Below are positions 5,815-5,920 of a stretch of DNA of 5,920 nt, piece by piece. The position numbers and the translations under genes are program-made. The DNA is from an uncultured Clostridia bacterium (GTDB taxonomy: Bacteria > Bacillota > Clostridia > Oscillospirales > Oscillospiraceae), in assembly GCA_938023775.1 (NCBI GenBank), contig CALJDB010000126.1, forward strand, positions 1 to 5,920, in the 5' to 3' direction. Positions within the stretch are counted from its first letter, which is position 1. Each line of letters opens with the position of its first letter. The notes beneath the pieces are model-generated. The model ran no database searches, was not told the origin of the DNA, and saw nothing but the letters and a program-made list of their open reading frames with translations.

Positions 5815-5919
5815 GGGGGGGGGTTCTCGCCCCAAGGGCGAGGGGATTTCAATATTGAACGCGCCTTTGGCGCAAATTGAATAAGTTTCGCGCCCGCGGG
5901 GCGCGACCTTCTTTCCCCC
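5815..5919. repeat. Palindrome cluster, possible dispersed intergenic repeat
   Basis: No gene is seen after the terminator. The stretch opens with nine G residues (5815-5823). It then holds CTCGCCC-CAA-GGGCGAG (5826-5842), the perfect palindrome TTCAATATTGAA (5848-5859), GCGCC-TTT-GGCGC (5861-5873), a second ATTGAA (5876-5881) able to pair with TTCAAT at 5848-5853 around the previous hairpin, and TCGCGCCC-GCG-GGGCGCGA (5888-5906). It ends in five C residues (5915-5919) that could pair with the opening G run. The density of hairpins, the alternation of GC-rich and AT-rich arms, and the absence of a T-run after the hairpins argue for a REP/MITE-like non-coding repeat more than for terminators. 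Only one copy is visible, so the repeat status is inferred. Confidence 0.6.
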
Positions 5920-5920
5920 T

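Noticed and set aside
5826..5906. The post-terminator hairpins as extra or bidirectional terminators
   Set aside because: Neither strand shows a T-run directly after the stems. The true terminator at 5780-5812 is already complete.
1..5920. CRISPR array, transposase, phage genes, toxin-antitoxin or defence system
   Set aside because: No direct repeats with spacers, no transposase or integrase motifs, and no tRNA or rRNA gene were seen. The SLOG protein alone is not enough to claim a conflict system.

Overview
The window reads as one densely packed, GC-rich chromosomal segment from a Gram-positive anaerobe. The likeliest source is a gut-type Clostridia of the Oscillospiraceae/Ruminococcaceae kind. 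The reasons are an FMN riboswitch at the left edge, strong sigma-A-type promoters, AGGAGG-type ribosome binding sites, an S-layer-homology (SLH) surface protein, and an ECF sigma factor paired with a zinc-type anti-sigma factor, all at high GC. The taxonomic call is inference from gene style, not from a marker gene.

Layout. Positions 1-50 hold, on the minus strand, the 5' part of an FMN (RFN) riboswitch whose controlled gene lies outside the window to the left. Positions 73-137 hold two back-to-back promoters: TTGCAT-N17-TATACT fires left into the riboswitch, and TTGACA-N17-TAAGAT fires right. From 159 to 5767 seven genes run on the plus strand with almost no gaps: a YpsA/DUF1273-like SLOG-fold protein; an exported SLH-SGNH hydrolase; trmB (tRNA m7G46 methyltransferase); an exodeoxyribonuclease III; a DusB-type tRNA-dihydrouridine synthase; an ECF sigma factor; and its membrane-bound anti-sigma factor. 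The last four junctions are 4-base ATGA or GTGA overlaps, so the last five genes are probably translationally coupled. A strong intrinsic terminator (5780-5812) closes the operon. The remaining bases, 5815-5920, contain no gene but hold a compact series of palindromes that looks like a dispersed intergenic repeat.

How the genes fit together. Three are housekeeping nucleic-acid enzymes (two tRNA modifiers and one base-excision-repair nuclease). The final pair is a classic signalling module: the anti-sigma factor should hold the ECF sigma factor at the membrane until an envelope signal arrives. I see no promoter between 159 and 5036 that would obviously separate the signalling pair from the housekeeping genes, so they probably share a transcript. 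Nothing here is clearly a new defence or mobile system. The points most worth a second look are the repeat-like 3' extension of trmB, the palindrome cluster after the terminator, the sigma/anti-sigma pair tied to tRNA modification and repair genes, and the variant SGNH active-site motifs of the SLH protein.
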